The notes under the pieces were generated by a model. That model ran no database searches, was not told where the DNA came from, and saw nothing but the letters and a program-made list of their open reading frames with translations. Below, one piece after another: positions 1 through 7,041 of a stretch of 9,614 bases of DNA. Numbering within the stretch: position 1 is the first letter of the stretch; each line of letters starts with the position of its first letter. Source of the DNA: Gemmatimonadota bacterium (GTDB lineage: Bacteria > GCA-2686955); the NCBI GenBank assembly GCA_026991065.1, contig JALXCG010000889.1:1-9614 (forward strand), read 5' to 3'. The position numbers were made by a program, and so were the translations under genes.

Positions 1-61
1 TTGGTGAACCGACCGGCAGTGCCCTCCTGCGTGGTGACCGGCGCCGCCGTCGAGTGCAGAT

Positions 62-1363
62 TCACGCCGACTGCTCCAATCTCCGCCGCGACAGCAAGAA
101 TCCGATTCCAAATCCGACCAAACCAAAAAGCAGGAGAAAGACAGCCGGCTCCTCCACCGCCATGACCGCCGCCGGAGTAGACGCGCCGCGGTCGAGCATC
201 AGCGATCGCATGGCGTCGATGAACCAGTAGTTCGGTGTGTAGGGAGCGAGAGCCCGGGCGAAGTGGGGCAGTGATTCGAGCGGCAGCATAGAGCCCCCGG
301 CAAACGAGATCGCCAGGAGCACCGCCGGCGCCGCCGCCTGCGATTGCTGCTGGGTGCGCACCATGCCATGCAGGGCGGCGGTGGTTCCGGCGGCGGCAAT
401 CGCCCCACTGATCACCACCATCACCAGGGCCACGGGATCGCCCCAATGGCTACCGAAAAGCAAGGTTCCACAGGCCAGAAGCAGAATCAGTCCAATCCCG
501 GCCAGTGCCGCCGCCGCCAGCGACTTGGAGGCCAGAAGCAGACTGGGCCGCAACGGCACGGTGCGCAGCCGCTCGAAAGTCCCCACCATGTGCTCATGAA
601 AAAGATCCTGGTGTGCCGCCGTACCGAGAAAAAGCAGCGTCAGGAAAGCCAGCCCCGGCAACACATAGGTGAAGACATTAACGCCCGCCACGGATTCGGC
701 GTCGGCCGCCGCTGCATCCGGAGCGGCTCTCTCAAAGGTCACCAGCGGTGGCGAAAGCCAGCGCTCGAAGCGGCGCAACTCCCCATTCCACAACGTGGAA
801 AGAGTCGTGACCACACCGTTGTCCGGCCAATTCTGCAGGGTGTCCGTTATGCCCCGCGTCAAGCGCAAAGGCGCATCCAGCAGCAGTGCCCCCTGCGATC
901 CCGCGACCGCCGCCACCCCAACCACCTCTTCCACCACTTCCGGAAGAATCCGCTGCGCCGGATTGCGCACCACGCCCAGTTTGACCACACCGCCGTGCCA
1001 CAAACTGTCCGCCATTCCGGGTGGCAGTTCAATCATCGCCGCCACTTCGCCGCGACGCATCATCGCCGCCGCCTCGGCCTCGCTCTCCACCGCCCGCGGA
1101 GTGAACTCGATGGGGGCGTTCTTACCGTCGACCCCGCCCAAAAGCCCGGCGACGAACCGGCTGGTAGGCGTTTGGTCGTGGTCGAGCACCGCCACCCCGA
1201 TCGGCGGCAGTGCTGAGCCGCCCCCCTCGCCGCCGAACGCCAACCCGATGACCCCCGCCAGAACCAGCGGCAGCGCCAGGCTGAGCAGAGTTTCCAGCGG
1301 TGCGCGCAGCCGGCGCCGCAGATCCTTGACGATGAGCGTTCGCAAAGCGCTGAAACTACTCAC
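62..1363 (-). CDS. ABC-2 type transporter permease
   Basis: Membrane subunit of an ABC exporter, 433 aa, working with the ATPase encoded just upstream. Seen: a cytoplasmic basic N-terminus (KDLRRRLR, residues 14-20), one membrane helix at about 23-43, a large soluble extracytoplasmic domain at about 45-225, then five hydrophobic segments at about 229-250, 281-303, 311-334, 345-363 and 406-425. The loop at 261-280 (GTFERLRTVPLRPS) matches the family pattern that follows the second helix. This 1+5 helix layout with a big first loop is typical of YhhJ/NatB-like ABC-2 permeases. The start is GTG at 1363, inside the end of the ATPase gene (overlap 1356-1363, GTGAGTAG), which suggests translational coupling. 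The substrate cannot be read from the sequence. The 61 bases beyond its stop (1-61) hold no recognisable gene. Confidence 0.9.
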   Translation of the reverse strand: MSSFSALRTLIVKDLRRRLRAPLETLLSLALPLVLAGVIGLAFGGEGGGSALPPIGVAVLDHDQTPTSRFVAGLLGGVDGKNAPIEFTPRAVESEAEAAAMMRRGEVAAMIELPPGMADSLWHGGVVKLGVVRNPAQRILPEVVEEVVGVAAVAGSQGALLLDAPLRLTRGITDTLQNWPDNGVVTTLSTLWNGELRRFERWLSPPLVTFERAAPDAAAADAESVAGVNVFTYVLPGLAFLTLLFLGTAAHQDLFHEHMVGTFERLRTVPLRPSLLLASKSLAAAALAGIGLILLLACGTLLFGSHWGDPVALVMVVISGAIAAAGTTAALHGMVRTQQQSQAAAPAVLLAISFAGGSMLPLESLPHFARALAPYTPNYWFIDAMRSLMLDRGASTPAAVMAVEEPAVFLLLFGLVGFGIGFLLSRRRLEQSA

Positions 1364-2342
1364 GCAATTCCCGCCCGGTCAATTTGATGAATACGCTGCT
1401 CAAATCCGGCTCGCGCACAGAGAGATCGTCGATGTCCAGACCATGCTCCGAAACCAGGTCGAAAAGCGCGGGAATCGAGCCGCGTGCCACCGTGAGCAGA
1501 ACCCGCTCGGCGGTGGAGGCCACCACTGCGATCCCCTCCACCGGCGCCACCACGCTCTCAACACGCCCGGACTCGAAGCGCCCGCGCAACACCACAATCT
1601 TGCCCTCTCCCAGCATCGCCACCAATGATTCCGGCGTACCGGCGGCCAGAATCCGCCCGTGGTCAATGATCAGAATGCGGTCGCAAAGCCGCTCCGCTTC
1701 TTCCAGGTGGTGAGTCGTATAGAGAACCGCCCGCCCCCCCGCCGCTTCTTCGCGGATCAGTTCCAGAATCGCCAGCCGCGCCTGTGGATCGATTCCAACG
1801 GTCGGCTCATCGAGCAAGAGCAACTGCGGCTTGTGCATCAGCGCCACGGCGATGTTGAGCCGCCGCTTCATCCCCCCGGAGAAACGCGAAATCGGCTCCC
1901 GCGCCCGCTGCTCCAACCCCACTCTCTGCAGCAACTCCTGCACCCGCGCCTTCAATTCCCCGCCCCGAAGCCCTTGCATGCCACCCCAAAACTGCAGCTT
2001 CTCGCGCGCCGACAATTCGTCATAGAGGGCAATATCCTGCGGCACATACCCAAGCCGCGATTTCGCCGCCAACGGCTCGCTCGCTACATCGTGGCCGGCA
2101 ATGAAAACGCGCCCCGCAGTGGCTGGCAAAAGACCGCAGATCACCGAGATGATCGTGGTCTTCCCGGCGCCATTTGGGCCCAGCAGCCCGACAATCTCCC
2201 CCGCCGCAAGGGAAAACGAGAGATCTTCCACCGCAGTCATTTCAGCAAAACTCTTGCGCACGTTCTCGACGCGCAACACTGCCTCGCCTGGGGCGGGAGA
2301 ATCCGGAGCAGGTTTGGTCGGCTTTGTGGTCGGTGTGGGCAT
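1356..2342 (-). CDS. ABC transporter ATP-binding protein
   Basis: Cytoplasmic ATPase that powers the neighbouring ABC-2 permease; 328 aa from the ATG at 2342. Seen: Walker A GPNGAGKTT (55-63), Q-loop Q102 in YVPQD, signature FSGGM (154-158), Walker B LLLLDE (174-179), D-loop GID (183-185) and switch histidine H211 in TTHHLEEAE. All catalytic motifs are intact. The first 20 residues are a Pro/Thr/Lys-rich extension. The last ~90 residues form the small C-terminal domain common in DrrA/NatA/CcmA-type exporter ATPases. An in-frame TTG at 2348, two codons upstream, is an equally possible start; neither has a strong ribosome binding site. It is first in the two-gene operon, and its stop overlaps the permease start by 8 bases. 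The role (drug, lipid or ion export) is open. Confidence 0.93.
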   Translation of the reverse strand: MPTPTTKPTKPAPDSPAPGEAVLRVENVRKSFAEMTAVEDLSFSLAAGEIVGLLGPNGAGKTTIISVICGLLPATAGRVFIAGHDVASEPLAAKSRLGYVPQDIALYDELSAREKLQFWGGMQGLRGGELKARVQELLQRVGLEQRAREPISRFSGGMKRRLNIAVALMHKPQLLLLDEPTVGIDPQARLAILELIREEAAGGRAVLYTTHHLEEAERLCDRILIIDHGRILAAGTPESLVAMLGEGKIVVLRGRFESGRVESVVAPVEGIAVVASTAERVLLTVARGSIPALFDLVSEHGLDIDDLSVREPDLSSVFIKLTGRELRE

Positions 2343-2348
2343 GCTCAA

Positions 2349-2678
2349 TTCACTCGACTTTCACCGGGGATCACCCCCCGGCTCACGCAGAGAGCCCGGC
2401 AACATCACGCCAAGCCCCGGTCGCGGCTGGTCGGTGACGCCCGAGTTGTCTCTCCTACGGGGCCCAGTATCGAAGAGTTTCATTCCCTTGTATAGTGGTG
2501 GGGGCTTCGGAGACGGTCAATCAACCACCACGCATGCTTCAAGGGGGCGGCAAGAACTGGATTCCAGGTTACCCTGTGGAGGATCCTGGAAGGGCGAAAA
2601 CTGGCTGCCATCTCTTTCGCTTGGCCCATTCCCTTCCGGTTGCCTCCCCCCTTCCTCCCCACCGCGGAGACCGCGCCC
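2349..2678. other. Intergenic region between divergent ABC operon and subtilase gene
   Basis: This gap must hold the promoters for both directions, but no convincing -35/-10 pair is visible. The best plus-strand -10 candidate is TATAGT at 2491-2496, without a good -35. On the minus strand TTGACC (2516-2521) lies 20 bases from TATACA (2488-2493), which is too long a spacer to accept. A short stem-loop (CCGGGG/CCCCGG, 2364-2381) lies in the ATPase leader, 16 bases before its start. I see no small gene here. Confidence 0.4.
2666..2670 (+). promoter_or_regulatory. Ribosome binding site deciding the subtilase start
   Basis: GGAGA lies 8 bases before the ATG at 2679. It selects that ATG over the in-frame TTG at 2640, which would put 13 extra Pro-rich residues in front of a clean signal peptide. 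Confidence 0.65.
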
Positions 2679-4559
2679 ATGCCAAAGTCAACTCCCCTGC
2701 TCCTCGCCCTCCTGATTGCCGCGCCCGCATTTGCCGCCGGCGATTACCACTACACATCGGCGTATAACGGCAAGCACTTCGTCCTGGAGGAGGTCCCCGG
2801 TCAGGTCCAGATCTCCCTCGATGCCGCCCTCTCCGTGGATGCCGCGCGCAATCTGCTGGCGCCCTACGGCCGGGTCGTCAAGGTTGCCGGTTACGTCGAG
2901 CCCTATCTCCTGCTGCAACTGAGCCGGAACTCCGCCGCCGCCGGCAGCGCAACCCTGAACGCCCTGCGCGCCCTCCCCGGCGTTCGCGCCGTGCTCCCCT
3001 TGCTGCGCGACCAGGAGGGCTACCTTAAGACCTTCGCCCCGGATCAACTAACCGTCCAGTTTCGCGCCGATCTCTCCCGTGCCCAACAGGAAGCTGTCAT
3101 CCACTCCCTCGGCGCAAGGGTCGCCCGGATCCAGCGCACGCCCGGCTACTACACCCTCTTCGCGCCCCGGGACCGCTCGCTCTTCCAGGCGATCCGCGAT
3201 TTCAACGCCCATCCCGCGGTGCGCTTCGCCGAGCTTGCCGCCTACGGTTTCGATGATGCCACCCTGGTTCCCGACGACCCGCTCGAAGATGAGCAGTGGG
3301 GGCTTAACAATCCCGGCCTCTACGGCGGCACGCCCGGCGCCGACATCCACGCCCACGCTGCCTGGGATCTGGAAACCGGCGACCCCAATGTCATCATTTC
3401 GGTCATCGACACCGGCATCGACTGGGATCATCCCGACCTGGCCCCCAAGATCCTCCCGATCGGCGACGAGGATTGGGATTTCTCCAACGGCCCGAACAAG
3501 ATCCCGCATGACTCCGGCTATCATGGCACCGCCACCAACGGCATCGCCGGCGCCGCCACCAACAACAGCACCGGTATCGCCGGCGTTGCCCCCGGCTGTC
3601 GCCTGATGCCGCTCAAGATCGACCTGAGCAGCGGTGCCAATGCCAACCGCGCCGACGCCATCAACTACGTGGTCACGCGCAAGGATGACTTCAAACAGAT
3701 CGTCATCTCCTGCTCCTGGCGCATGTCCTCCGGCGACTTCACCGCAGTCGAAGCAGCCTGCCAGAATGCTCGTGACAACGGCATCATCCTTTGCTTCTCG
3801 AGCGGTAACGACAACGGCGCGGTCAACTACCCCGGAAAGTACGTCACCACCCTGTGCGTAGGCGCCAGCAGCCAGTGTGACGAGCGCAAGAGCTTCAACT
3901 CCTGTGACGGCGAATACTGGTGGGGCTCCAACTACGGCCCCGAGATGCACATCATCGCGCCGGGCGTGCATGTCACCACCACCACTTCCGGAGGTGGCTA
4001 TACCTCCAGTTTCAATGGCACCTCCGCCGCTTGTCCCCACGCCGCCGGTTCGGTCGCCATGATCTGGTCCGCCGACCCCAGCCTCTCCGCCGCCGAAGCG
4101 CAGGCGATCCTGCAATACACCGCGGATGATCAAGTGGGCCCGCCCAGCGAAGACACCCCGGGCTGGGACCAATACATGGGCTGGGGTCGCATCAATCTTT
4201 CCGAGGCGGTCTCCGCCGCCCTCGCCGGAGAATGTGACTATGTCGTCGAGGTGCAGAACTACCCGCCCTCGGTTCCGGCCGGTTCGCAGCAGAGTTTTGA
4301 CCTCTACATCGCCAACAACTGCGTCGCCGCGCTGAAATTCGACGAGGTGCGGCTGCACGCCGAAGGCCCCCAACCCTTCACCACCACCCTGATGGACAAC
4401 GATCCCAAGAGCATGCCGAGCGGCAGCGCGGTTACCACCACGGTCAACATCACCGTTCCCGCCGCCGCGCCCGCGGGCCTCTATGATGTGACTCTTACAC
4501 TCTACAACAACACCCTGCCGGTCGAAAGTCACACCGTGCCGGTCGAGATCACCAACTGA
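2679..4559 (+). CDS. Secreted subtilisin-family (S8) serine protease
   Basis: Extracytoplasmic endopeptidase, 626 aa. Seen: signal peptide MPKSTPLLLALLIAAPAFA with probable cleavage after A19. Two similar propeptide-like units follow at about 39-109 and 120-187, both ending in a P-x-V-R pattern. The catalytic domain spans about 203-517, with Asp244 (VIDTGID), His282 (YHGTATNGIAGA), oxyanion Asn377 (SSGNDNG) and Ser449 (NGTSAACPHAAG). The C-terminal ~110 residues look like a beta-sandwich domain of the CARDB/Ig type, with Cys519 and Cys548 placed for a disulfide. About ten cysteines lie in the mature part, consistent with an oxidised location outside the cytoplasm. The complete triad predicts activity. 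The paired N-terminal units suggest autoprocessing of a fervidolysin-like proform. No sorting tag or anchor is visible. It is transcribed alone, divergent from the ABC operon. Confidence 0.95.
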   Translation: MPKSTPLLLALLIAAPAFAAGDYHYTSAYNGKHFVLEEVPGQVQISLDAALSVDAARNLLAPYGRVVKVAGYVEPYLLLQLSRNSAAAGSATLNALRALPGVRAVLPLLRDQEGYLKTFAPDQLTVQFRADLSRAQQEAVIHSLGARVARIQRTPGYYTLFAPRDRSLFQAIRDFNAHPAVRFAELAAYGFDDATLVPDDPLEDEQWGLNNPGLYGGTPGADIHAHAAWDLETGDPNVIISVIDTGIDWDHPDLAPKILPIGDEDWDFSNGPNKIPHDSGYHGTATNGIAGAATNNSTGIAGVAPGCRLMPLKIDLSSGANANRADAINYVVTRKDDFKQIVISCSWRMSSGDFTAVEAACQNARDNGIILCFSSGNDNGAVNYPGKYVTTLCVGASSQCDERKSFNSCDGEYWWGSNYGPEMHIIAPGVHVTTTTSGGGYTSSFNGTSAACPHAAGSVAMIWSADPSLSAAEAQAILQYTADDQVGPPSEDTPGWDQYMGWGRINLSEAVSAALAGECDYVVEVQNYPPSVPAGSQQSFDLYIANNCVAALKFDEVRLHAEGPQPFTTTLMDNDPKSMPSGSAVTTTVNITVPAAAPAGLYDVTLTLYNNTLPVESHTVPVEITN

Positions 4560-4600
4560 CGCCCGGGTCGAGATGGTGTTTTTCTATCTGCACCTCTACC

Positions 4601-4636
4601 GCTCCCGGTGGAACCTCACGCCGGTTCCCCGGGAGC
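4601..4636 (+). terminator. Strong stem-loop after the subtilase gene
   Basis: The arm GCTCCCGGtGGAACC (4601-4615) pairs with GGTTCCCCGGGAGC (4623-4636): 14 base pairs, one bulged T and a 7-base loop. It starts 41 bases after the subtilase stop. No T-run follows on either strand, so it is not a textbook intrinsic terminator. It may stop transcription with help or protect the mRNA 3' end. The rest of 4560-4833, between this gene and the convergent nuclease gene, shows no gene. Confidence 0.35.
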
Positions 4637-4833
4637 AACCCGCGCTGCGGAGCATGCCCCGACCTGGCCGAACCGGCTGACCGGCGAGGGCTGTGTGCTC
4701 TTGGCTCATCTCTTGCCATTCGCGCCGCCCGCTGGTTCTACAGCCCCGCTCCGGCGCGTCGGTTCCAGCTCTCCGCGGCCGCCGGCAGGACATCCAATGC
4801 CCGGCAGCAAGAAGTCGGCAACACCCCCACCGA

Positions 4834-5733
4834 TCATCCGCGGGTGCCTGGATCGATTCCGCGCTCCATCAATAGCGCCCGGAGCCGGGCCTCTTCCTCC
4901 TCGGCTCGTAGCGCCCGAGCCTTCTCCTTCTCGGCCCGAGCCGTCTCCTTCTCGGCCCGAGCCTTCTCCTTCTCGGCCCGAGCCTTTTCCTTCTCAGCCC
5001 GAGCCTTCTCCTTCTCGGCCCGAGCCGTCACCTCTCGCAGCTCACGCTCCCGCTGGCGGTGCAGCCGCAGTGCATCCAATCGGGACATATACTGCATGTG
5101 GTTGAGCTGCTTTTCGGAGAACTCTCTCAAAACTGCCATGGCGCGTCTCATCTCCGGCGTTTCGATCTCGGGCGGCAAGGCGTTCCATTCCCGTGCCTCC
5201 TTAAAAAAGTATAGCCAACGATCCCGCCCATCAAGAGTGCCGTGACCGCGGTGCCACTTGGCCAGTTCGAGAATGTGCAACGCGATGTGCTCACTGAGAG
5301 TAACCCGGTGCTCCGGGTCGTGGAGAAGGAACTGGTGGTGGCAGGCCGGGGATTGCGTCAAGAGGTTGTTGCGCAAGACCCAGATGCAGACCACGGGGCG
5401 CAAGCGATCGTAGTCATCTCCGGAGACCAGTTGCTCGTGGTAGAGACTGCTCCAGTTGTACAGCATCCGCGCGGGCAGTGAGGGGCGGCGCTCCAACTGG
5501 ATCTCGACCTGGTAGACCACGCCGCGTTCGTCGGTCGCTTTTACATCCACAATGGTCAGCTTGTCACCCTCGAACTCGCGTTCGTTGTAGGGGTTGAGAA
5601 TCTGCACTTGGGCGATCGGCGGGGTCGGCCGCAGAACCCCGTTGAGGAAGTCCAGCAGCAGGTCCGAGTGCCGGGGCGAGCCCAGCAATGCCTTGAAAAC
5701 ACAATCAACTGTCGGATCGATGCGATGTTTCAT
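4834..5733 (-). CDS. Rpn-family PD-(D/E)XK nuclease / putative transposase
   Basis: Predicted DNA endonuclease of the Rpn (recombination-promoting nuclease, YhgA-like) family; 299 aa from the ATG at 5733. Seen: the family N-terminus HRIDPTVDCVFKALLG (3-18); the catalytic core GDKLTIVDVKATDERG (56-71) with Asp63, then VEIQ (76-79) with Glu77 and Gln79 as the ExQ form of the ExK motif; the conserved helix LPARMLYNWSSLYHEQL (86-102); and a family-typical second half to about 235. Residues 236-272 are a charged helix of AEKEKAR heptads encoded by 21-base repeats, ending in RAEEEEARLRALLMERGID. The frame stays open upstream to 6006, but homology starts at the chosen ATG, which has only a weak ribosome binding site. 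An internal ATG at 5139 (Met199) could give a 101-aa C-terminal product. No terminal inverted repeats or other transposon parts flank it. Confidence 0.9.
   Translation of the reverse strand: MKHRIDPTVDCVFKALLGSPRHSDLLLDFLNGVLRPTPPIAQVQILNPYNEREFEGDKLTIVDVKATDERGVVYQVEIQLERRPSLPARMLYNWSSLYHEQLVSGDDYDRLRPVVCIWVLRNNLLTQSPACHHQFLLHDPEHRVTLSEHIALHILELAKWHRGHGTLDGRDRWLYFFKEAREWNALPPEIETPEMRRAMAVLREFSEKQLNHMQYMSRLDALRLHRQRERELREVTARAEKEKARAEKEKARAEKEKARAEKETARAEKEKARALRAEEEEARLRALLMERGIDPGTRG
4913..5030 (-). repeat. 21-base tandem repeat in the nuclease gene
   Basis: Five full units of 21 bases (starting at 4913, 4934, 4955, 4976 and 4997) and a sixth partial unit. The plus-strand unit is GCCCGAGCCTTCTCCTTCTC followed by G, with one or two changes in some copies. 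Each unit encodes one heptad (AEKEKAR on the minus strand). Gain or loss of a unit keeps the reading frame and changes only the helix length. Confidence 0.93.
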
Positions 5734-6078
5734 TCGGGGTCCGTTTGATGCTTCGGAGCCACCCTTCTTGCGGATGGCGGGCAGCCGGCCCAGTCTGCGC
5801 GGCGGGACCATCCAGCCACGGTTGCCGGGGTGAATGCCCGGAACCATCGCAAGAGCGGGACCAGAAGAGGCGCGACATGGGAAACCCTCGGCGCAATGCT
5901 GCGGATTCCCGGAACGCCTCTTGCTAGACGGATGCCAGGCGGGAACGGACCGGCGATGGGCGCATCTTAGTGCGCCGCGGGGAGGCAGTCCCGCAGCCAA
6001 TGACACAGTTGGGGTCTTGATGGTGGTCGACGTATCTCCGGTCCCCAGGCGCCCTTCATGAGCGCCTGGAAGCAGCGC
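5734..6078. other. Intergenic region upstream of the nuclease gene
   Basis: This gap separates the aldo/keto reductase stop from the nuclease start; both genes are on the minus strand. No clear sigma70 promoter for the nuclease gene is visible. It holds several inverted repeats: a nested structure at 5865-5922, a small hairpin GGCGCA/TGCGCC at 5959-5976, and a stem-loop next to the reductase stop at 6045-6069. I see no convincing small gene. Confidence 0.45.
6045..6069 (-). terminator. Stem-loop after the aldo/keto reductase gene
   Basis: CCAGGCGC (6045-6052) pairs with GCGCCTGG (6062-6069), giving 8 perfect base pairs around a 9-base loop, about 9 bases past the reductase stop. No T-run follows in the direction of transcription, so intrinsic termination is uncertain. 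Confidence 0.35.
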
Positions 6079-6948
6079 TTACGGCACATAGGGCAGCCGC
6101 TTGCGCGCCTTGACCGCGCGGCCGTAGGCGCGGACCCAAGCATCCTCCTCGGGAGAGAGCGGACCGGCGTCGAGAGCGGCGAGGTTTTCGCGCAGTTGAG
6201 CTGTGTTGGCCGGGCCGGAAAGCACCACCTGAACCTGTGGACTGGAGAGGCAGAAGCGGTAGCAGAGCGGCGCGGTGAGCGGCGGTGCTCCGGCGAAGGC
6301 GGGCGTGGCCGGGGGAGGCGGCAGTTCGCTCGCGCCCTTGAGCGGTCGCAGCAGTTGCCGCCAGGAGGTAGCGGTATAAGCGACAATCGCCGGGCGGCGC
6401 TGCTGCAGGTGGGGAAAGATATCCTGCTCGGCGCCGGGGTGCTTGGCGTTGTAGCGAATCATCAGCAGATCGAGAATCGAATCGGCCGCCAGCCGCCCCG
6501 CCCGCCGCCGATCATGGATGCTGCAGCCGAGTGCCCGCACCAGACCACGCTCGCGCAGTTCCACCATCGCCTCCTGCATCGCCGGCGTGAAGAAGGAGCC
6601 GCGCCCCAGCCAGGAGACCTGGTAGATGTCGAGATGGTCGGTGCCCAGCAAGCGCAACGCCTTCTCCACGCCGCGCCGCACCATGCCGGCACTGTAGGCG
6701 GTGCCCAGCATGGCGACCACATGCTGCTCCCGCTCCGCGCGCAGGAGCGGCGCCAGTGCCGCGGTCATCTTCTTCATCCGCGGCGTCCAGACCCAGTAGC
6801 GCACCCCCAGCTCCGCCGCCAGGCGAATGCCGGCCGTGTCCAGGCCGTAGTTGCCGGCGACGCCCAAGCGCGGGACGCGCTTCTTCACGCAGGTCAGGTC
6901 TGTGTAGCGAAACGAATCGGCGGGTGCAGAGAGTGTCGGCGAATCCAT
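6079..6948 (-). CDS. Divergent aldo/keto reductase-fold protein
   Basis: Member of the aldo/keto reductase superfamily (TIM-barrel NADPH oxidoreductases), 289 aa from the ATG at 6948. GGGAGA (6953-6958) lies 4 bases upstream of that ATG and supports this start over the longer open frame to 7035. Seen: LGTDHLDIYQVSW (101-113), GLVRALGCSIHDRRRAG (135-151), IRYNAKHPGAEQDIFPHL (164-181) and a C-terminal SGPANTAQLRENLAAL (244-259), all placed as in the family. The canonical tetrad is not: the usual FDTAxxYG segment reads YWVWTPRMKK (51-60), the lysine strand reads HVVAMLG, and the usual His after YQ is Ser112. Function is therefore uncertain; it may use another active site or have a non-catalytic role. 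It lies 93 bases behind the SDR gene on the same strand and is probably co-transcribed with it. Confidence 0.82.
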   Translation of the reverse strand: MDSPTLSAPADSFRYTDLTCVKKRVPRLGVAGNYGLDTAGIRLAAELGVRYWVWTPRMKKMTAALAPLLRAEREQHVVAMLGTAYSAGMVRRGVEKALRLLGTDHLDIYQVSWLGRGSFFTPAMQEAMVELRERGLVRALGCSIHDRRRAGRLAADSILDLLMIRYNAKHPGAEQDIFPHLQQRRPAIVAYTATSWRQLLRPLKGASELPPPPATPAFAGAPPLTAPLCYRFCLSSPQVQVVLSGPANTAQLRENLAALDAGPLSPEEDAWVRAYGRAVKARKRLPYVP

Positions 6949-7041
6949 GAAGTCTCCCGCGAGGAGGGCGAAGGGTGGAGAACGGAGCGGCACGGCACCG
7001 CCTGATCCGGAAGCGTGACGGAATCGCGCCGGCAATCCGGG

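Noticed and set aside
344-1628. Long plus-strand frames (344-1216 and 669-1628) opposite the ABC permease
   Set aside because: Translations are His/Arg/Gln- or Ser/Pro-rich low-complexity without domains; the minus strand gives a clear membrane protein.
1659-2495. 278-codon plus-strand frame opposite the ABC ATPase
   Set aside because: Antisense shadow; all ABC motifs read on the minus strand.
2488-2521. Minus-strand promoter TTGACC / TATACA for the ABC operon
   Set aside because: The spacer is 20 bases, outside the usual range; a shifted -10 (CACTAT) matches poorly.
3048-4532. 494-codon open frame on the minus strand opposite the subtilase gene
   Set aside because: Gly/Val/Asp-rich translation with no recognisable motif; it is the antisense shadow of a GC-rich gene whose catalytic triad is intact on the plus strand.
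4913-5030. Repeat array as a CRISPR
   Set aside because: Units are contiguous 21-base tandem copies without spacers and encode a heptad helix.
4834-5733. Nuclease gene as part of an insertion sequence
   Set aside because: Despite the 'putative transposase' family name, no terminal inverted repeats, target-site duplication or second transposon gene is visible around it.
5734-6006. N-terminal extension of the nuclease frame up to 6006
   Set aside because: The added 91 residues are Arg/Pro/Gly-rich, unlike the family; homologous sequence begins at Met at 5733.
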